Of a stretch of 64,000 nt of DNA, positions 61,355-64,000 are shown in pieces. Positions within the stretch are counted from its first letter, which is position 1, and every line of letters starts with the position of its first letter. Location: assembly GCF_000300235.2 (NCBI RefSeq), contig NZ_CP004388.1, positions 2,213,501-2,277,500 of the forward strand, written 5' to 3'. The notes below the pieces were generated by a model. That model saw nothing but the letters and a program-made list of their open reading frames with translations, was not told where the DNA came from and ran no database searches. The position numbers were made by a program, and so were the translations under genes. This stretch comes from Thalassospira xiamenensis M-5 = DSM 17429. Its GTDB lineage: Bacteria; Pseudomonadota; Alphaproteobacteria; Rhodospirillales; Thalassospiraceae.

Positions 61355-62374
61355 GTGGGGCGCGTTAAAGAAGAATACAGGTCATTGTCCGGACCGGAAA
61401 AAGCCGCGATTCTGATGCTGGCACTTGGTGAAGAACACGCCACGAAAATGTTCAGCATGATGGATGACGAGGAAATCAAAGAGATTTCCCAGACCATGTC
61501 GGGCCTTGGCACCATCAGTTCGAACATCGTTGAACGTCTGTTTGTCGAATTTGCTGATCAGCTTTCCTCAACCGGCTCGCTTGTCGGGTCGTTTGATACG
61601 ACCGAACGCCTGCTGTCCAAAGTCCTGCCCGAAGACCGTGTCAACGGCATCATGGAAGAGATTCGCGGCCCCGCCGGTCGCACCATGTGGGACAAGCTCA
61701 ACAACGTGAACGAAGCCGTTCTCGCCAACTATCTGAAAAACGAATATCCGCAGACCGTTGGCGTGGTGCTCTCGAAACTAAAATCGTCCCACTCTGCTGC
61801 CGTTTTGTCGCTATTGCCGGAAAACTTCTCAATGGAGGTCATCATGCGTATGCTGCGCATGGAGGCCGTCCAGAAAGAGGTCCTCGACAATATCGAGAAA
61901 ACCCTGCGTACAGAGTTCATGTCGAACCTTGCGCGCGGCTCGCGCGGCGACAACCACGAACTGATGGCTGATATCTTCAACAGCCTGGATCGCCAAAGCC
62001 AGGATCGCTTCCTCACCGCACTCGAGGAACGCAACCGCGACTCTGCGGAAAAGATCAAGGCACTCATGTTCACCTTCGAAGACCTGGCCCGTCTCGACAA
62101 CAACGGTGTTCAGACGCTGCTGCGTCAGGTCGAAAAAGACAAACTCGCACTGGCCCTCAAAGGCTCGACCGATGCGATGCGCGACCTGTTCTTCAAAAAC
62201 ATGTCCGAACGTGCCGGCAAGATGATGCGCGAAGACATGGAGGCACTCGGCCCCGTCCGCCTGTCGGATGTCGAGGAATCCCAGATGATGATTGTCCAGC
62301 TCGCCAAGGAACTCGCCGCACAGGGACAGATCGTCATCTCCGAAGGTAGTGGTGAAGACGAAATGGTCTTCTGA
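61355..62374 (+). CDS. fliG: Flagellar motor switch protein FliG
   Basis: FliG sits in the flagellar rotor and takes torque from the stator. The 339-residue product starts with GTG, preceded by GGAGAAG about eight bases upstream, and covers all three FliG domains ([33 protein letters not shown] with EHPQT-like motif; C-terminal domain from about 235). Residues matching the E. coli torque residues are kept: Lys269, Arg286, Asp294 and Arg302, with Glu293 in place of an Asp. It therefore looks functional. No other flagellar gene is within the window, so this copy stands alone. Confidence 0.93.
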   Translation: MGRVKEEYRSLSGPEKAAILMLALGEEHATKMFSMMDDEEIKEISQTMSGLGTISSNIVERLFVEFADQLSSTGSLVGSFDTTERLLSKVLPEDRVNGIMEEIRGPAGRTMWDKLNNVNEAVLANYLKNEYPQTVGVVLSKLKSSHSAAVLSLLPENFSMEVIMRMLRMEAVQKEVLDNIEKTLRTEFMSNLARGSRGDNHELMADIFNSLDRQSQDRFLTALEERNRDSAEKIKALMFTFEDLARLDNNGVQTLLRQVEKDKLALALKGSTDAMRDLFFKNMSERAGKMMREDMEALGPVRLSDVEESQMMIVQLAKELAAQGQIVISEGSGEDEMVF

Positions 62375-62387
62375 CCCGAGAGACCTC

Positions 62388-62416
62388 CGGAGCCCCGGCA
62401 TTTGGTCCGGGCTCCG
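62388..62416 (+). other. Hairpin directly after fliG
   Basis: CGGAGCCC (62388-62395) and GGGCTCCG (62409-62416) form a perfect eight-base-pair stem. With no T run it is probably an RNA-stabilising 3' hairpin ahead of the real terminator. Confidence 0.5.
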
Positions 62417-62432
62417 AACCAAATTCGCCCCC

Positions 62433-62466
62433 AAAACGGGATGGCAGATTGCCGTCCCGTTTTTTT
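62433..62466 (+). terminator. Intrinsic terminator of fliG
   Basis: AAACGGGATGGCA pairs with TGCCGTCCCGTTT (one T-G mismatch tolerated) around a three-base loop, then seven T. This makes fliG a single-gene transcript. Confidence 0.88.
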
Positions 62467-63132
62467 GTCTTTCATTTTATGAATTTGACAAACTACTTGC
62501 GTAATGACTTTTGCCATTTTCGGGCTTGCGGCCCCTGTTTCGGATGCCTTGAATGACGGCTGGCATCGCGCCGTGACTTTATCTTCCTCCGCTCACATGA
62601 CAGTCCAATATACCGCTGCATGAAATCTTCATGCCCGCCGGATTCGTAACGCAAGTTCAACAGGCATCCCGCCTGCCCCGCGCCTCGGCCAGTGCCCTGA
62701 CGGCATTACGGCCCTTCGTCATCGACATTCGTGATCATGGCCCTCTTTCCTTTTGGAACAACACATGCGCCATCCGTTCCGTTTGCACTGCAAACATCCT
62801 GTGACGGCGTCATGCCGGAATTGTCTGGGAAATTATTCAGAAGCCTGAAATCAGATAATTCCGCCCCCTCTCTCCCGCGATGTAGGCGCAATTATCAAGT
62901 TGATAAAATATCTTTACCACAACAAAAGGAACAAATCAAGAACAAAATTGAGAAGCAATGACAAAGGCAGGATACAAATCCATTGTAGTGTGCAGGTGCG
63001 ATGATCGATTTCTATCAGGAAAACAGGGCCATTGAAAAATGTAGTCGCTGCATCCCAGCCGATGAAAATTTCCGGCCTTTCGGATCCGATCAACCTGCCT
63101 GACTACTCTGCCCGATACTCTACTCGGCAGCC
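62467..63132. other. Gene-poor region between fliG and the lipoprotein gene
   Basis: About 670 bases without a convincing gene. Short frames (for example 62731-62961 plus) have no family motif or ribosome-binding site. A perfect 15-base palindrome, TTATCAA-G-TTGATAA, stands at 62892-62906. The right part is more AT-rich than the rest of the region. Confidence 0.55.
62892..62906. repeat. Perfect palindrome, operator-like
   Basis: TTATCAA and TTGATAA flank a single G. It resembles a dimeric regulator site but no adjacent gene start makes use of it visibly. Confidence 0.45.
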
Positions 63133-63801
63133 CTATCCGATGATCACATTCGGCACCGGATCAGTAATCGATCTGATTTCCCAGCGCAGCCTGTTCTGCC
63201 CGCCTGTCTCAATGAACTCGGCGGCGTTATGGCTGCGAATGCCGGCCGTGGTGCGCAGTTCGATCTTGCCGGTCATCTGGTAGCCCAGTGCGGTCAGACG
63301 TTCTTCATACTGATCGGGAACAAAGCCGCCGCGTATTTCAACAGTGTTCGAATCTGCGCGGAAAAACATTTCAAGGATTCGCGAATTGCGCCGAACAAAC
63401 ACAAAGCTTTTATCGCGCATGATGTTGCTGCGCCGTTCATAGACAATGTTGAAGATGCCATTGCCCTGATAGGTCAGCTGCTTGACTCCGGAATCGCGTT
63501 TCAGATCGGCAAGCACCTTATCGACGCGTACTTTTTCTTCGTCCGCATCAATTTCTTTGTTCAGAAGGGCCTCGGTAATGGTCGGCTGCACCAGCAGTCC
63601 GCGATAGCTGAAGCGGAAATCGCCATTCTGCTCAACATTAAGATCAATAGTAAAGGCTTCGGGCAGATAACAGCTAACCAGCATCAGGGGCGCTATAGCC
63701 GCCACCAGAGCCCCACGGGCAATTGACCGACCCCGATGGGTAGCAAACGTACACAATGACGCCACAAGCGCGGAAAACGGGATTTTAGAAATCATGGTCA
63801 T
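63133..63801 (-). CDS. Predicted lipoprotein of unknown function
   Basis: I do not recognise this 222-residue protein. After a basic segment it has a lipoprotein signal with a hydrophobic core and lipobox LVSC (41-44), so Cys44 should be lipidated. The mature part is rich in beta-strand patterns (TIDLNVEQNGDFRFSYRG, GIFNIVYERRS, FVFVRRNSRILEMFFRADS) with a charged stretch near 85-100. AGGAAG lies nine bases before the ATG at 63801; an unusually long n-region suggests the real start could be later, for example the GTG at Val13. It is convergent with fliG and probably a single gene. Confidence 0.72.
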   Translation of the reverse strand: MTMISKIPFSALVASLCTFATHRGRSIARGALVAAIAPLMLVSCYLPEAFTIDLNVEQNGDFRFSYRGLLVQPTITEALLNKEIDADEEKVRVDKVLADLKRDSGVKQLTYQGNGIFNIVYERRSNIMRDKSFVFVRRNSRILEMFFRADSNTVEIRGGFVPDQYEERLTALGYQMTGKIELRTTAGIRSHNAAEFIETGGQNRLRWEIRSITDPVPNVIIG

Positions 63802-63956
63802 CGCGGCGTCTTCCTGACTGGTGTTGCCTGATCAAGCTTGCCTGTCAAGCGTTATGGCGTCAACCACTGCATCGCGGTTCGATTCCTGAAAACGATTCGC
63901 GGTGCACTGCAATAGCGCGCTGATTCGCAAAAAGAAAATCAAATGGTCCAGAAACG

Positions 63957-63984
63957 CAAAAAGCCGGCACGAAGCCGACTTTTG
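63957..63984 (-). terminator. Terminator for a minus-strand gene beyond the right edge
   Basis: On the minus strand AAAGTCGGC-TTCGT-GCCGGCTTT is followed by TT and then GCG. It lies between the lipoprotein gene and the possible tRNA end at the window border. Confidence 0.7.
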
Positions 63985-63990
63985 CAAGAA

Positions 63991-64000
63991 TGGTGGGTGA
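63991..64000 (-). tRNA. Possible 3' end of a tRNA running off the window
   Basis: The last ten bases read TCACCCACCA on the minus strand, which looks like the acceptor 3' strand, discriminator A and encoded CCA of a tRNA with a GGGTGA 5' end. That is a common tRNA-Lys pattern. A terminator follows seven bases later. Ten bases are too few to be sure. Confidence 0.4.

Overview
The window is a stretch of chromosome from an alphaproteobacterium. Three features suggest a Rhodospirillales member resembling Thalassospira: the uppS-cdsA-dxr-rseP-bamA-skp-lpxD-fabZ-lpxA-lpxI-lpxB order, a GAAC-N7-GAAC type LexA operator in front of lexA, and a short prolyl-tRNA synthetase. The genus is an inference from gene content; no database was consulted. 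Almost everything is core housekeeping with high coding density. No insertion sequence, prophage or CRISPR array was seen.

Layout: 1-1709 holds pyrG (cut by the left edge), secG and tpiA on the minus strand, divergent from ppiD. 4033-5529 is trpE. 5530-8535 is a conspicuously AT-rich cassette encoding an HscC-type Hsp70 and a J-domain membrane protein, each broken by one frameshift. A divergent polysaccharide deacetylase follows on the minus strand. 9944-12878 is trpG-trpD-trpC-moaC, then lexA with its SOS operator, comEC (minus), gltX and gltA (plus).

18959-33808 is one long minus-strand block, read right to left: rpsB, tsf, pyrH, frr, uppS, cdsA, dxr, rseP, bamA, skp, lpxD, fabZ, lpxA, lpxI, lpxB and a glyoxalase gene. 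It links translation, undecaprenyl phosphate, phospholipid and isoprenoid precursor supply, outer-membrane protein assembly and lipid A synthesis. 34044-44658 continues on the minus strand with RNase J, methylmalonyl-CoA epimerase, a DUF1467 protein, a secreted hypothetical protein, proS, lolC, lolD and dnaE. 44744-60674 is coaX, birA and the complete fourteen-gene nuoA-N operon for complex I.

The right end has tRNA-Asp, a lone fliG, a 758-bp stretch without a convincing gene, a predicted lipoprotein, and what may be the 3' end of another tRNA at the window edge. The points most worth a second look are the doubly frameshifted hscC/J-protein cassette inside the trp region, a strong plus-strand terminator with no gene in front of it near 42045, the lone fliG, and the overlapping lexA promoter/operator.
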